Source: Curvibacter sp. (GTDB lineage Bacteria; Pseudomonadota; Gammaproteobacteria; Burkholderiales; Burkholderiaceae_C). Taken from it: DNA of 64,000 nt. Numbering within the stretch: the stretch's first letter is position 1; each line of letters starts with the position of its first letter. Both the position numbers and the translations under genes were made by a program. Of this stretch, positions 1 through 9,360 are shown one piece after another. The stretch is taken from assembly GCA_020248905.1 (NCBI GenBank), contig JADCGR010000017.1:41782-105781 (forward strand). Reading direction: 5' to 3'. The notes below the pieces were generated by a model. It did no database searches. It was not told the origin of the DNA and saw nothing but the letters and a program-made list of their open reading frames with translations.

Positions 1-939
1 GTGGTGCGCTTTGTCGAGAAGCCCGCGCAGGACAAGGCGCTGGAATTCCTGGCCAGCGGGCAGTACCTCTGGAACGCGGGCATCTTCCTCATGCGCGCGG
101 CCGACCTGCTGGCCGCGCTGCAGGCCCATGCACCGGACATCCTGGATGCCTGCCGCCAGGCCATGCGTGCCCCCCAGCGTGATGGCCTGTTCCTGCGGCC
201 CGACGCGCAGGCCTTCGCTGTGTGTCGCAGCCAGTCTATCGACTACGCCGTGATGGAGCAGGCACGCAATGTCAGCGTCTATCCCTTTGTCGGGGGCTGG
301 AGCGATGTGGGCAGCTGGAACGCCGTGGCGCAGCTGGCCGAGCCGGATGCCGATGGCAACCGCAGCGGTGGCGACTTGCGGCAAGCCCATCATCTGCGCG
401 CGATGGATACCTATATCTACGCTGGAGGGCAGCGCCCGGTGGTGGCGTTGGGCACAAAGAACCTGCTGGTCATCGATACGCCGGACGCCCTGCTGGTGGC
501 GGACGCATCACACGCCGAAGCCGTCAAGGAAGTGGTGGCCAAGCTGGAGGCGCTCGACGCCTCCCAGGCTGTGCAGCACCGCCGCGTGGCGCGCCCCTGG
601 GGTTGGTACGACAGCATTGACATGGGCGAGCGCTTCCAAGTCAAGCGCATCATGGTCAAGCCCGGTGCCTCGCTCTCGCTGCAAATGCACCATCACCGCG
701 CCGAGCACTGGGTGGTGGTCAGCGGCACGGCCGAGGTGACCAATGGCAACCGCGTTCTGGTGCTGGGCGAAAACCAGAGCACCTACATCCCCATAGGCCA
801 GAAGCATCGCCTGGCTAACCCAGAAAAGGTGCCGCTAGAGATCATCGAAGTGCAGAGCGGTGCGTATCTGGGGGAAGACGACATCGTGCGGTTCGAGGAC
901 AGCTACGGCCGGGACACCAGCAAGCGCGAGCAGACATGA
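1..939 (+). CDS. manC: Mannose-1-phosphate guanylyltransferase / mannose-6-phosphate isomerase, C-terminal part
   Basis: Cytoplasmic enzyme that makes GDP-mannose from mannose-1-phosphate and GTP; the fused cupin part isomerises mannose-6-phosphate. The reading frame is open at the window edge and begins at the sugar-binding FVEKP motif. Family members are about 470-480 residues, so roughly 160 N-terminal residues, including the nucleotide-binding loop, lie upstream. The last 110 residues are a type II isomerase cupin, visible as [12 protein letters not shown] (metal ligands), [10 protein letters not shown] and YLGEDDIVR. The stop overlaps the start of wecB by 4 nt, so it belongs to the polysaccharide operon. 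The family (ManC/AlgA/CpsB/WbpW) is clear; which orthologue it is cannot be told. Confidence 0.93.
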   Translation: MVRFVEKPAQDKALEFLASGQYLWNAGIFLMRAADLLAALQAHAPDILDACRQAMRAPQRDGLFLRPDAQAFAVCRSQSIDYAVMEQARNVSVYPFVGGWSDVGSWNAVAQLAEPDADGNRSGGDLRQAHHLRAMDTYIYAGGQRPVVALGTKNLLVIDTPDALLVADASHAEAVKEVVAKLEALDASQAVQHRRVARPWGWYDSIDMGERFQVKRIMVKPGASLSLQMHHHRAEHWVVVSGTAEVTNGNRVLVLGENQSTYIPIGQKHRLANPEKVPLEIIEVQSGAYLGEDDIVRFEDSYGRDTSKREQT

Positions 940-2111
940 GACCGCGGGTTCTAGTTGTTTTTGGAACCCGGCCCGAGGCCATCAAGATGGCCCCATTGGT
1001 GCAGGCTTTACGGGCTGATGCTCGCTTCGACACAAGAGTATGTGTCACGGGACAGCACCGCCAGATGCTGGACCAAGTGCTTGAGTTGTTCGCCATTCGC
1101 CCCGATCATGATCTGGCCGTTATGCAACCCGGTCAGGACCTGACTGACATCACGATGGCCATTCTGCATGGCATGCGTGGCGTGTTTGCGCAAACCCGGC
1201 CGGACATGGTGCTGGTGCACGGCGATACGACCACGACCTTTGCCGCCACGCTGGCGTCTTATTACCAGCGCATTCCTGTGGGCCACGTCGAGGCAGGGTT
1301 GCGCACGGGTGACCTTTATGCCCCATGGCCGGAGGAGGCCAACCGCAAGCTGACCGGCGCGCTGGCCACTTTGCATTTCGCGCCAACGGACGGCGCTCGC
1401 CAGAACCTGCTGCGCGAGGGCGTGGCACCGCAAACGATCGTTGTCACCGGCAACACCGTTATCGATGCGCTGCTCCAGGTGGTCGGTCGGCTGCGGCGAG
1501 ATAGCGCCTTGCATCAGGAGCAGGCGGCGCGCTTCGCCTTTCTGCGGCCCGAAGCGCAGATGGTACTGGTCACCGGTCACCGGCGCGAGAGCTTTGGCGG
1601 CGGGTTTGAGCGTATCTGCCAGGCGCTGTCGCGCACGGCGGCCCAGTTTCCCAACGTCGACATCGTCTATCCGGTGCATCTCAACCCGCAGGTACGCGAG
1701 CCGGTGAACCGGCTGCTGGCCGGCATCGCCAATGTCCACCTGATCGAACCACAGGATTACCTGCCCTTCGTCTACCTCATGGAACGTGCCCACGTCATCC
1801 TGACCGACTCTGGTGGCATTCAGGAAGAGGCGCCGGCGCTGGGCAAGCCTGTGCTGGTGATGCGCGAGACTACCGAGCGCCCAGAGGCGGCGCAGGCAGG
1901 CACGGTGCGGCTGGTCGGGACAGGGGTGGAAGCGATCGAGGGTGCGTTAGCTGAATTGCTGACCGACCCCGAGGCCTGTCGCCGCATGAGTATCGCGCAC
2001 AATCCCTACGGGGATGGTCGGGCCTGCGGCCGTGTCATCGAGACCCTGGCGCAATTCTTCGCAAGCAGTGACGTCAAACAGTTAGAGAAACAGAGGGCAG
2101 GCGCCTCATGA
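936..2111 (+). CDS. wecB: UDP-N-acetylglucosamine 2-epimerase (non-hydrolysing)
   Basis: Converts UDP-GlcNAc to UDP-ManNAc in the cytoplasm, the first step towards UDP-ManNAcA. The protein has 391 residues, normal for the family. It has the N-terminal [14 protein letters not shown] signature, [15 protein letters not shown] around residue 95, the [10 protein letters not shown] loop, and the C-terminal UDP-binding segment [11 protein letters not shown]. It starts inside the manC stop (ATGA overlap) and its own stop overlaps wecC, so the three are translationally coupled. The direct neighbour wecC takes its product, which supports the WecB role over the related diacetamido-uronate epimerase WbpI. 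Confidence 0.95.
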   Translation: MRPRVLVVFGTRPEAIKMAPLVQALRADARFDTRVCVTGQHRQMLDQVLELFAIRPDHDLAVMQPGQDLTDITMAILHGMRGVFAQTRPDMVLVHGDTTTTFAATLASYYQRIPVGHVEAGLRTGDLYAPWPEEANRKLTGALATLHFAPTDGARQNLLREGVAPQTIVVTGNTVIDALLQVVGRLRRDSALHQEQAARFAFLRPEAQMVLVTGHRRESFGGGFERICQALSRTAAQFPNVDIVYPVHLNPQVREPVNRLLAGIANVHLIEPQDYLPFVYLMERAHVILTDSGGIQEEAPALGKPVLVMRETTERPEAAQAGTVRLVGTGVEAIEGALAELLTDPEACRRMSIAHNPYGDGRACGRVIETLAQFFASSDVKQLEKQRAGAS

Positions 2112-3376
2112 GCCTTGACACCATCTCCATCATCGGCCTAGGCTATATCGGACTTCCTACCGCGGCCGTCTTCGCCAGCCGCAAGAAACGCGTGATCGGC
2201 GTGGACGTCAATCAGAAGGCGGTGGATATCATCAACCGAGGCCAGATCCACATCGTGGAGCCGGAACTGGACATCATCGTGCATGCGGCGGTTAGTGCCG
2301 GTTACCTGCGTGCGACCACGCAGCCGGAGCCGGCGGATGCCTTTCTCATTGCGGTACCCACGCCGTTCAAAGACGACCACCAGCCCGATCTGGACTACAT
2401 TGAGTCAGCCTGCCGCACGATCGCGCCTGTACTGCGCAAGGGTAATCTGGTCATTCTGGAATCAACGTCGCCGGTCGGTGCCACTGAACAAATGGCTGAC
2501 TGGCTGGCTCAGTTCCGACCTGACCTGACCTTCCCGCAAACGCACGGCGAGGACTCAGACATCCGAGTCGCGCATTGCCCGGAGCGTGTGCTGCCGGGCC
2601 ATGTACTGCGCGAGCTGGTGCAGAACGACCGCGTCATCGGCGGCATGACCCCGCGCTGCTCGGAGGCAGCGTCGAGGCTCTACAAGATTTTTGTCGAAGG
2701 CGACTGCGTTATCACCAATGCCCGCACGGCCGAAATGTGCAAGCTGACTGAAAACAGCTTTCGCGATGTGAACATCGCGTTTGCCAATGAACTTTCCATC
2801 ATCTGTGACAAGCTCGACATCAACGTCTGGGAACTGATCCGCCTTGCCAACCGCCATCCACGCGTCAACATCCTGCAGCCCGGGCCGGGCGTAGGCGGGC
2901 ATTGCATCGCGGTGGATCCCTGGTTCATTGTCAGCAAGACGCCGGACGAGGCAAAGCTGATCCGTGCGGCGCGGGAGGTGAACGATAGCAAGCCCGGTTG
3001 GGTGCTCGACAAGGCCAAGGTAGCCATCGCCGAGTACCTTCAGACACATCCTGGTATGACCGCGCGTGACGTCACTGTTGCCTGCTTCGGTCTGGCTTTC
3101 AAGCCGGATATTGACGATCTGAGGGAGAGTCCAGCGTTGGAGATCACACATCACATCGCCCAGCAACATCCGGGCGCCGTTTGGGCCGTCGAGCCTAACA
3201 TTGATGAGCTGCCGAAAGATCTTCGTGGCAGCATAAAACTGACGTCCCTTGACGAGGCGCTCGACCTGGCGCATATCAAGATTCTGCTGGTTGACCACAA
3301 GCAGTTCAAGGGCATTCAGCGGTCAACACCACATATGGAGTATCTGATTGATACCCGAGGTATCTGGCATGGATAA
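2108..3376 (+). CDS. wecC: UDP-N-acetyl-D-mannosamine dehydrogenase
   Basis: NAD-dependent four-electron oxidation of UDP-ManNAc to UDP-ManNAcA. The 422 residues follow enterobacterial WecC very closely. The Rossmann motif [18 protein letters not shown] is at the N-terminus. [20 protein letters not shown] is in the middle. [16 protein letters not shown] carries the catalytic cysteine near residue 265, and the C-terminal UDP-binding domain includes [16 protein letters not shown]. It overlaps wecB by 4 nt, and its 3' end overlaps the next glycosyltransferase by 8 nt. With wecB it supplies ManNAcA, a plausible repeat-unit sugar or a precursor for the amino-uronate genes downstream. Confidence 0.96.
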   Translation: MSLDTISIIGLGYIGLPTAAVFASRKKRVIGVDVNQKAVDIINRGQIHIVEPELDIIVHAAVSAGYLRATTQPEPADAFLIAVPTPFKDDHQPDLDYIESACRTIAPVLRKGNLVILESTSPVGATEQMADWLAQFRPDLTFPQTHGEDSDIRVAHCPERVLPGHVLRELVQNDRVIGGMTPRCSEAASRLYKIFVEGDCVITNARTAEMCKLTENSFRDVNIAFANELSIICDKLDINVWELIRLANRHPRVNILQPGPGVGGHCIAVDPWFIVSKTPDEAKLIRAAREVNDSKPGWVLDKAKVAIAEYLQTHPGMTARDVTVACFGLAFKPDIDDLRESPALEITHHIAQQHPGAVWAVEPNIDELPKDLRGSIKLTSLDEALDLAHIKILLVDHKQFKGIQRSTPHMEYLIDTRGIWHG

Positions 3377-4481
3377 GATGGTGGTTCGCTCAAGCATTGA
3401 GCAACTGCGGGAAATCCAGCAAGACATTGGCGGAAAGCCCATCTTGCACTTCGGCAGTCTGGCTGGGTGGCCGCACACCGTGGCCAGAGTCAGCCGACAT
3501 CTTGGTGTGGCGGCAGAGAACGTCGTGCATGTCTACAAGGACGTCCTCGATCTGGATCGCAAGCTCCCGTATGACAAATCGGTCTTCCAGAAGGCAGATC
3601 CTTTTCATGGCAAGGTGCTGTCGACCTTACGGTTTCTAAGGGACATACCTCGCCACTATTGTTTGGCGCACTACCACAGCACCAACTTGCTGCACCGCGA
3701 GTACCATTTCCTGCTCGAAGGTCCTTATCTCAAGCGTCACAGGGTGCCTATGGTGTTGTCTCTTGGCGGTGGCGACGCTCGCATTGACGGGCAGGCATCG
3801 CGGATGAATCCGTACTACCACAAGAAGCCCAGCTTCTGGCATGACCTGCGGATCAAGTTGCGTTGGTGGTCCTGGAGCAGGAGCGTGGCGGTGTGCGCCT
3901 CCGATCCTGAAATGGCAATTATTGCATCTGACTACTTTGAAGACGTCCAGATCTTTCGCCAGCCAGTAGAAATGCACCGCTTTGCATTCAATCCGCCCTC
4001 GCCCGCAAAAGAGGTCCCTTTGCTGTTGCATGTGCCGACTAGTCCGCAGTTTAAGGGTACCAAGTACATCGTTCGCGCGGTAGAGAATCTGAAGAATAAA
4101 GGTTTGAAGTTTGATTTCAGAATGGTTCGCCAATTGACCCAAGAGCAGTTTTTTGAGTTGCTTAGCTCTTGCGACGTCTATATCGACGAATTGCGTTGTG
4201 GGACACATGGAATGACAGCGGTAGAAGCCATGGCCATGGGCAAGCCGACAATCTCGTATATCCGCGAAAACCTTCTCGACAGATACCCCTCAGATCTGCC
4301 CTTGGTCAACGCAAACCCCGACACCATTGAGCAAACGTTGGAGCTGCTGATACTGGATGCCCAACTCCGGCATCAGATCGGTGTCGCCAGCAGAGCGTAC
4401 GTCGAGCGCTACCACGATGCAGACGTAGTGCTGGAGGGTCTCGCAAAGATTTACGTGGGTCTTCTACGCAAGACCCTTTGA
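3369..4481 (+). CDS. Glycosyltransferase, GT-B fold (GT4-like)
   Basis: Predicted cytoplasmic or membrane-peripheral enzyme adding one sugar to the undecaprenyl-linked repeat unit; donor unknown. It has 370 residues. The N-terminal half carries HFGSLAGWPHTVARVSRHL, and the C-terminal half has LLLHVPTSPQFKGTKYIV followed by CGTHGMTAVEAMAMGKPTI, the usual GT4 nucleotide-sugar region. I chose ATG 3369 because a GAGG lies 9 nt upstream; a TTG at 3348 in the same frame would add seven residues. GC is lower than in wecBC, as is common for serotype-specific genes. It ends in a 4-nt overlap with the flippase gene. Confidence 0.82.
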   Translation: MDKMVVRSSIEQLREIQQDIGGKPILHFGSLAGWPHTVARVSRHLGVAAENVVHVYKDVLDLDRKLPYDKSVFQKADPFHGKVLSTLRFLRDIPRHYCLAHYHSTNLLHREYHFLLEGPYLKRHRVPMVLSLGGGDARIDGQASRMNPYYHKKPSFWHDLRIKLRWWSWSRSVAVCASDPEMAIIASDYFEDVQIFRQPVEMHRFAFNPPSPAKEVPLLLHVPTSPQFKGTKYIVRAVENLKNKGLKFDFRMVRQLTQEQFFELLSSCDVYIDELRCGTHGMTAVEAMAMGKPTISYIRENLLDRYPSDLPLVNANPDTIEQTLELLILDAQLRHQIGVASRAYVERYHDADVVLEGLAKIYVGLLRKTL

Positions 4482-5794
4482 GCTTGAAACCAGAAGCTGG
4501 CCGGAAAGGGCCCATCAATCGCGTGTCAGCACAAAGCCGCAATCAACTGAAGGCCTTGTTTGGTAGCAACGTATGGGTCAACCTTATCTACCTCGCCACT
4601 TTTTTGGTGATGGGTGGGCTGCTGAACTCAGTCGAGTTTGGGACTTTCCGGGTCGCGCAAGCCTATTTGTCAGTAGCAGTCAGCATCGCCATGCTGGGCC
4701 TCAATACGGCAGTTACTCATCAGTTTCCACTGTTCACACCTGATCAGAAAGCCCGCGCGTGGGTGTTGGCCAGACGGATTGTCGTCATCACTTCAATCTG
4801 CGTCGGCCTGATTGTCTATGGCCTGGTTCCGTCGGTCCAGCAGTCGCCAAGCCCTTTGCAGGAGTTGCTTTACCTGCTTTGCTTCCCCGTCGCGGTAGTT
4901 GGGGCTAGTTTGTGCAATCTGCTTTTGTCCGCGTATCAGGCCCGGGGCGACCTCAATGGCTATGCGCGCCTCCAGGCGCAATGGAAGACCACGGTTTTTG
5001 TCTTTGGGCTGGCAGGGGGCGCCTTGCTTCAGGCGCAAACGGTTTTGATCGCTATGGCAATGGCTTATGCGGGTGTCTACTTACTGCAATATCGAAACAC
5101 TTTGGCCGTCGATCGGGCGGTTGAGCCAGGCAATACTCCGTTAACGGGTTTCGTGAGACCGCTGTTCAGAAGTGGCATATGGCCGTTTGCGTCCATTTGT
5201 GTATCGGCGATCTACGCAAATATCGAGTTTCTGTATGTGGATTCAGGGGATCTCAGCTCGGGTGTGGCGGGGGCGTACTCGCTGGCTTCGTTGATCTTCA
5301 TTGGCGGAGCGGCATTCTTCATGCCCCTTCAGACCTATGCAGGCAGTCTGGTGGTCAATCGAAGAATCGGGCTTGTGGGGCTGCTGAAACTACAATGCAT
5401 CTGCTTGGCAGCTGTTTGTTTGACGGCCCTGGCAGCGCTAGGCTTGGCCTATGGGTTGAACCATGTTCTCCCACAGAAGTTCAACAGCGTTTTTCTCGAT
5501 TTCGCTGGACTGGTCAGCATCAAGCTGGGTCTATGGGGTAGTTATGCAGTTGTTGGCAGCGTCCTCAACTACCTTGATAAAGGATTGGAGAGTTTCCTTC
5601 TCACAGTGATTTGCTTGATGGGTCTAGGACTGGGATCGCTTCTGATAGGTGGTGTCGATTCACTGCGCGAAATGGTGGTGTTGCAGATTGCATCTGGCGT
5701 CGTCCTATTGGGGGGCAGTATGTATCTGGTCGTGGTCGGCTTCAGGGGGAGACCCATCAAACGGATGGTAGATAACGAGCATCTGGAGAGGTAA
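4478..5794 (+). CDS. Wzx-like polysaccharide flippase (MOP superfamily)
   Basis: Integral inner-membrane protein expected to flip the undecaprenyl-diphosphate-linked repeat unit to the periplasm. It has 438 residues with about twelve hydrophobic segments spread over the whole length and a basic N-terminal tail, the general layout of Wzx/RfbX proteins, which share little sequence. The start is a TTG overlapping the previous stop by 4 nt; a GTG at 4523 is an alternative. The stop overlaps the next start by one base (TAATG). It could in principle be a polymerase, but the even spacing of short segments without a large periplasmic loop favours a flippase. Confidence 0.75.
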   Translation: MSLKPEAGRKGPINRVSAQSRNQLKALFGSNVWVNLIYLATFLVMGGLLNSVEFGTFRVAQAYLSVAVSIAMLGLNTAVTHQFPLFTPDQKARAWVLARRIVVITSICVGLIVYGLVPSVQQSPSPLQELLYLLCFPVAVVGASLCNLLLSAYQARGDLNGYARLQAQWKTTVFVFGLAGGALLQAQTVLIAMAMAYAGVYLLQYRNTLAVDRAVEPGNTPLTGFVRPLFRSGIWPFASICVSAIYANIEFLYVDSGDLSSGVAGAYSLASLIFIGGAAFFMPLQTYAGSLVVNRRIGLVGLLKLQCICLAAVCLTALAALGLAYGLNHVLPQKFNSVFLDFAGLVSIKLGLWGSYAVVGSVLNYLDKGLESFLLTVICLMGLGLGSLLIGGVDSLREMVVLQIASGVVLLGGSMYLVVVGFRGRPIKRMVDNEHLER

Positions 5795-6924
5795 TGAAAG
5801 TTCCATTTATTGACATTGCCCGGTACGAAACTGGGTTTCAGCAGCGATGGCTGGACAAGGTGGCCTCCATGTCGGCTGCGGCGCAGTTTATTGGCGGGTC
5901 GGAAGTCAATACTCTGGAGGACCGGTTGAAGTCAGCCCTGGATGTGCGGCATGCAGTGGGCTGTGCAAACGGTACGGATGCACTGCAGCTCGGCTTGCGG
6001 GCCCTTGGTGTGGGAGCGGGGGATGTGGTGCTTGTTCCGAATGCTACCTTCTGGGCCACGTTTGAAGCAGTTGTGAATGTGGGGGGGGTGCCGGTTACTG
6101 TGGATATCGACTTGATGGATGGCGGCATTGACCACCAGGCTTTTGAGGAAGCAGTCAAGGCCGAAAGGCCCAAAGCGGCTGTGGTGGCGCATCTCTACGG
6201 CTGGGGAACAAGTCATATCCGTGCACTTCGCGCCCTGTGCCTTCAACACGACGTGCAGTTGCTGGAGGACGGGGCCCAATGCTTCGGAGTGACTTACCAG
6301 GGTGAGTCGCTATTCAAGGGTGCACGGATCGCAACGACATCTTTTTATCCAGCCAAGGTTTTGGGCGCGGCTGGCGACGCCGGGGCTGTGTTCACTGATG
6401 ACGCCGCGTTGGCCGAGCGCGCTCGGCGATTGGGAAACCACGGCCGCACGGCGCATTACGGTTATGGCGACGTGGGCTGGAACTCGCGGCTGGACGCCTT
6501 GCAGGCGGCATTCCTCAACCTGTCGATGAACTACATCGATGCGCGAATTCAATCGCGTCGGCGTTCGGCTGAGGAATACCGGCGTCGATTGCCTGCCACG
6601 GGGTTGACACCTATGAACCCCCCAGCGGGCTATGTGGAAAACGGGTATTGCAACGTTTGTCTGGTTTCCGATACGAGCAAGAAGCAGCGCTTGGAGGCAT
6701 TGCTCAAGGCTCGCTCCATTGGCTTCGGAAATATTTACCCTGGTGCGATGTCCGTCCAGGAGGGAGCGGCAAAGTACCTCAAGAAGCACTATGGCGGGAC
6801 CAATGCTGAGAGATTATCGAAAACGGTCTTGAATCTCCCCCTGTTCGCTTACATGAAGCCAGAAGAGCTAGATTATGTGATTACTGCGGTGCAGGATGCG
6901 GTAATGAATGGAGCAGCGGAATGA
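5794..6924 (+). CDS. DegT/DnrJ/EryC1/StrS-family sugar aminotransferase
   Basis: PLP-dependent transamination of a keto-sugar nucleotide, with glutamate as the usual donor. It has 376 residues. The internal-aldimine lysine is Lys188 in SFYPAKVLGAAGD, and the substrate/cofactor motifs ANGTDALQLGLRALG and LEDGAQCFG are present. It is followed at once by a WbpD-like acetyltransferase and a Gfo/Idh dehydrogenase, the same three functions as WbpE-WbpD-WbpB in Pseudomonas O-antigen. The likely reaction is therefore amination at C3 of a 3-keto amino-uronate; that is inference from the neighbours. A GGAGAGG ribosome site precedes the ATG. Confidence 0.88.
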   Translation: MKVPFIDIARYETGFQQRWLDKVASMSAAAQFIGGSEVNTLEDRLKSALDVRHAVGCANGTDALQLGLRALGVGAGDVVLVPNATFWATFEAVVNVGGVPVTVDIDLMDGGIDHQAFEEAVKAERPKAAVVAHLYGWGTSHIRALRALCLQHDVQLLEDGAQCFGVTYQGESLFKGARIATTSFYPAKVLGAAGDAGAVFTDDAALAERARRLGNHGRTAHYGYGDVGWNSRLDALQAAFLNLSMNYIDARIQSRRRSAEEYRRRLPATGLTPMNPPAGYVENGYCNVCLVSDTSKKQRLEALLKARSIGFGNIYPGAMSVQEGAAKYLKKHYGGTNAERLSKTVLNLPLFAYMKPEELDYVITAVQDAVMNGAAE

Positions 6925-7424
6925 GCGGCGAGTCCAAGGTCTATATCCATCCGACCGCGCATGTGGCGGCCAAGTCCCTGATCGGTGAGGGCACCAAGGT
7001 CTGGATCAATGTCCAGATCCGGGAGAACGCCTCCATCGGCGACAACTGCATCCTGTCCAAGGACGTCTACGTCGACCATGGCGTGTCCATCGGCCATCGC
7101 TGCAAGATCCAGAACAGTGTCTCGGTCTACAACGGCGTGACCCTCGGCGATGACGTCTTCATCGGACCGAACGTCACCTTCACCAACGACCGGGTGCCGC
7201 GGGCATTCAATCCCGAATGGAAGATAACGCCGACCCGCATCGCGACCGGGGCTAGCATCGGCGCGAACTCGACGATCGTCTGCGGTGTGACCGTGGGTGA
7301 ATTCGCGATGGTCGCTGCCGGCAGCGTGGTGACCCGGGATGTCCCCCCCTACACCCTGGTGATGGGGAATCCGGCCCGCCCGGCTGGCAAGATCGACAGA
7401 ATGGGAAACCGCATTGCGGAGTGA
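6921..7424 (+). CDS. Left-handed beta-helix N-acetyltransferase, WbpD/WlbB-like
   Basis: Acetyl-CoA-dependent N-acetyltransferase, probably acting on the amino group installed by the preceding aminotransferase. The 167 residues consist almost wholly of hexapeptide repeats, from IHPTAHVAAKSLIGEGTKVW through NSVSVYNGVTLGDDVFIGP to STIVCGVTVGEFAMVAAGSV, ending in the family tail YTLVMGNPARPAG. Length and repeat pattern fit UDP-3-amino-2-acetamido-uronate acetyltransferases (WbpD, WlbB). It overlaps both neighbours by 4 nt. GC rises sharply from this gene onward compared with the flippase and aminotransferase before it. Confidence 0.85.
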   Translation: MSGESKVYIHPTAHVAAKSLIGEGTKVWINVQIRENASIGDNCILSKDVYVDHGVSIGHRCKIQNSVSVYNGVTLGDDVFIGPNVTFTNDRVPRAFNPEWKITPTRIATGASIGANSTIVCGVTVGEFAMVAAGSVVTRDVPPYTLVMGNPARPAGKIDRMGNRIAE

Positions 7425-8386
7425 GCGAGATGAACGATAAACCGATACGTGTGGGCCTCGTCGGGCTGGGGCGCATGGGCCAGAACCACCTGCGCATCCT
7501 TTCCATGCTCAAGGGCGTGGAGCTGGCTTTCGTGGCGGACGCGGATGCGGCTGTTGCCAGCCGGCATGGCGCGACCCATGGCGTACCGGGGGTGAGCAGC
7601 CTCGACGGCGTGCTGGATTCTGCGGATGCCGTGGTGATTTGCACGCCGACAGTGACCCATGCCGACTACATCCGCATGGTGGCCGGCAAGGTACGCAATA
7701 TCTTCGTCGAGAAGCCGCTGGCTGACACCCTGGAGCAGGCCGAGCGCGTGGCCCGCTTCGCGGCGGAGCAGGGCCTGAACGTGCAGGTCGGTTTCATCGA
7801 GCGCTTCAACTCGGCCGTGCAGGGGCTCAAGCAGGTGCTGGACAAGTCCGAGCGCGTGATCAGCATCGACTTCACCCGCACTAACAAGCTCAGCGCCCGC
7901 ATCACCGACGTCGATGTCGTGACCGACCTGATGATCCATGACATCGATCTCGCGCTGTACCTCAATGGGGCGGCGCGTTCCGTGGCGGCCCACGGCTTTG
8001 CGCACGGGGAGATGATCGACTTCGCCTCCGCCCTCATCACGCACGAGAACGGCCGCTTCTCACGCATCCAGGCCAGCCGCATCACCGAGAAGAAGATGCG
8101 CCTGATCGAGGCAACCTGCGCGGACATGTTCGTCGACTGTGAGCTGCTGCGCAAGGAGATCATCATCAGCCGCAAGTCCGAGATCCGCCAGGCCGAAGGG
8201 CAGCCTTACACGATCTCGGCCGTTCAGGAGGCCATTGAGGTGCGCCCTCAGGAGGCGCTGTTGTCCGAGCTGCAGGCTTTTGTAGCGAGCTGCCGCGGCC
8301 AGCGTCCGGCCGACCTGCCCGGCGTCGAGGCTGGCCTGGCCGCCATGCAGATCAGCGACGAAATCCAGAAGGCAGTGGCAGCATGA
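7421..8386 (+). CDS. Gfo/Idh/MocA-family sugar-nucleotide oxidoreductase
   Basis: NAD(P)-dependent sugar dehydrogenase, probably making the 3-keto intermediate for the aminotransferase (WbpB/WlbA-like role, inferred from context). It has 321 residues. The N-terminal Rossmann fold is VGLVGLGRMGQNHLRIL, the family EKP motif is at IFVEKPLAD near residue 92, and the substrate-domain motif TDLMIHDIDLALYL follows. The listed GTG start gives the 4-nt overlap seen throughout this operon; an in-frame ATG nine bases later (7430) is equally possible. It overlaps the next gene by 4 nt. Confidence 0.85.
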   Translation: MSEMNDKPIRVGLVGLGRMGQNHLRILSMLKGVELAFVADADAAVASRHGATHGVPGVSSLDGVLDSADAVVICTPTVTHADYIRMVAGKVRNIFVEKPLADTLEQAERVARFAAEQGLNVQVGFIERFNSAVQGLKQVLDKSERVISIDFTRTNKLSARITDVDVVTDLMIHDIDLALYLNGAARSVAAHGFAHGEMIDFASALITHENGRFSRIQASRITEKKMRLIEATCADMFVDCELLRKEIIISRKSEIRQAEGQPYTISAVQEAIEVRPQEALLSELQAFVASCRGQRPADLPGVEAGLAAMQISDEIQKAVAA

Positions 8387-9360
8387 CCCGGCATCGCGAA
8401 CTCTCCGGCAAGACCGTGCTGGTCACGGGCGGTGCCGGCTTCATCGGCAGTCACCTGGTGGACCGATTGCTTGCCGAGGGCGCCGCCCACGTGGTAGTGA
8501 TCGACAACATGTTCCTGGGCTCGGAGGAGAACCTGACCGAGGCGCTGGCCACGGGCAAGGCCAGCCTCTACAAGGACGATGCCGAATTCGTCACCAGCCT
8601 AGACTACATCTTCAACCGGCATCCAATCGACGTGGTCTTCAACTGCGCGACGAAGGCGCTCAACTACTCGTTCATGAACCCGGCCAACGCCTTCGGCACC
8701 AACGTGACGGTGGCGCTCAATCTCCTGGAGCTGCAGCGCCGGGGCGCTTTCAAGTCGCTATGCCATTTCTCGACTTCCGAGGTATACGGCTCGGCGGTCT
8801 ATGAGCCGATGGACGAGAAGCACCCTCGCAACCCGACCACGACCTATGCCGCCGGCAAGGCAGCAGCCGATCTGGCCGTGGAAAGCTATGTGCACATGTT
8901 CGGCCTGGACGGCTTCATCGTACGCCCCTTCAACAACTATGGTCCGCGCCAGAACCACCGTGGCCTGCTTGCCGGCGTGATCCCGCTGACGGCGTGGCGA
9001 ATCCTGACCGGTGGCGCGCCGGAAATTCACGGCGACGGCAAGCAGAGCCGCGATTTCATCCACGTCCGCGACACGGTGGATGCCGTGGTGAAGCTGTTTG
9101 GCGTGCTCCCTGCCGGCGAGTCGGTCAACATCTCCACGGACAACCAGATCGCCATCGGCGAGCTGGTGACGCGCATCGCCGCCATGCTGGGCTACCAAAA
9201 GGAGATCGTGCGCAAGCCGGCGCGCCAGGTAGATGTGCTTTGCCATAACGCCAGCAACCAGAAGGTGCGCGCGCTCATCGACTATTCGCTGACCGACTTC
9301 GATGCCGGTCTGCGCGAGACACTGGACTGGTACGTGAGTCGCCCTGGGGTTTCGAAATGA
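8383..9360 (+). CDS. NAD-dependent sugar-nucleotide epimerase/dehydratase (extended SDR)
   Basis: Extended short-chain dehydrogenase acting on a sugar nucleotide. It has 325 residues: GGAGFIGSHLVDRLL for NAD binding, the serine/threonine in HFSTSEVYG, the catalytic Tyr and Lys in TYAAGKAAADL, and the C-terminal RDFIHVRDTVDAVVKLF region. These place it with 4,6-dehydratase/epimerase proteins, but the exact reaction (C4 epimerase or 4,6-dehydratase) cannot be read from the sequence. It lies between the Gfo/Idh gene and a second aminotransferase with 4-nt overlaps on each side, so it probably supplies that aminotransferase with its keto-sugar. Confidence 0.88.
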   Translation: MTRHRELSGKTVLVTGGAGFIGSHLVDRLLAEGAAHVVVIDNMFLGSEENLTEALATGKASLYKDDAEFVTSLDYIFNRHPIDVVFNCATKALNYSFMNPANAFGTNVTVALNLLELQRRGAFKSLCHFSTSEVYGSAVYEPMDEKHPRNPTTTYAAGKAAADLAVESYVHMFGLDGFIVRPFNNYGPRQNHRGLLAGVIPLTAWRILTGGAPEIHGDGKQSRDFIHVRDTVDAVVKLFGVLPAGESVNISTDNQIAIGELVTRIAAMLGYQKEIVRKPARQVDVLCHNASNQKVRALIDYSLTDFDAGLRETLDWYVSRPGVSK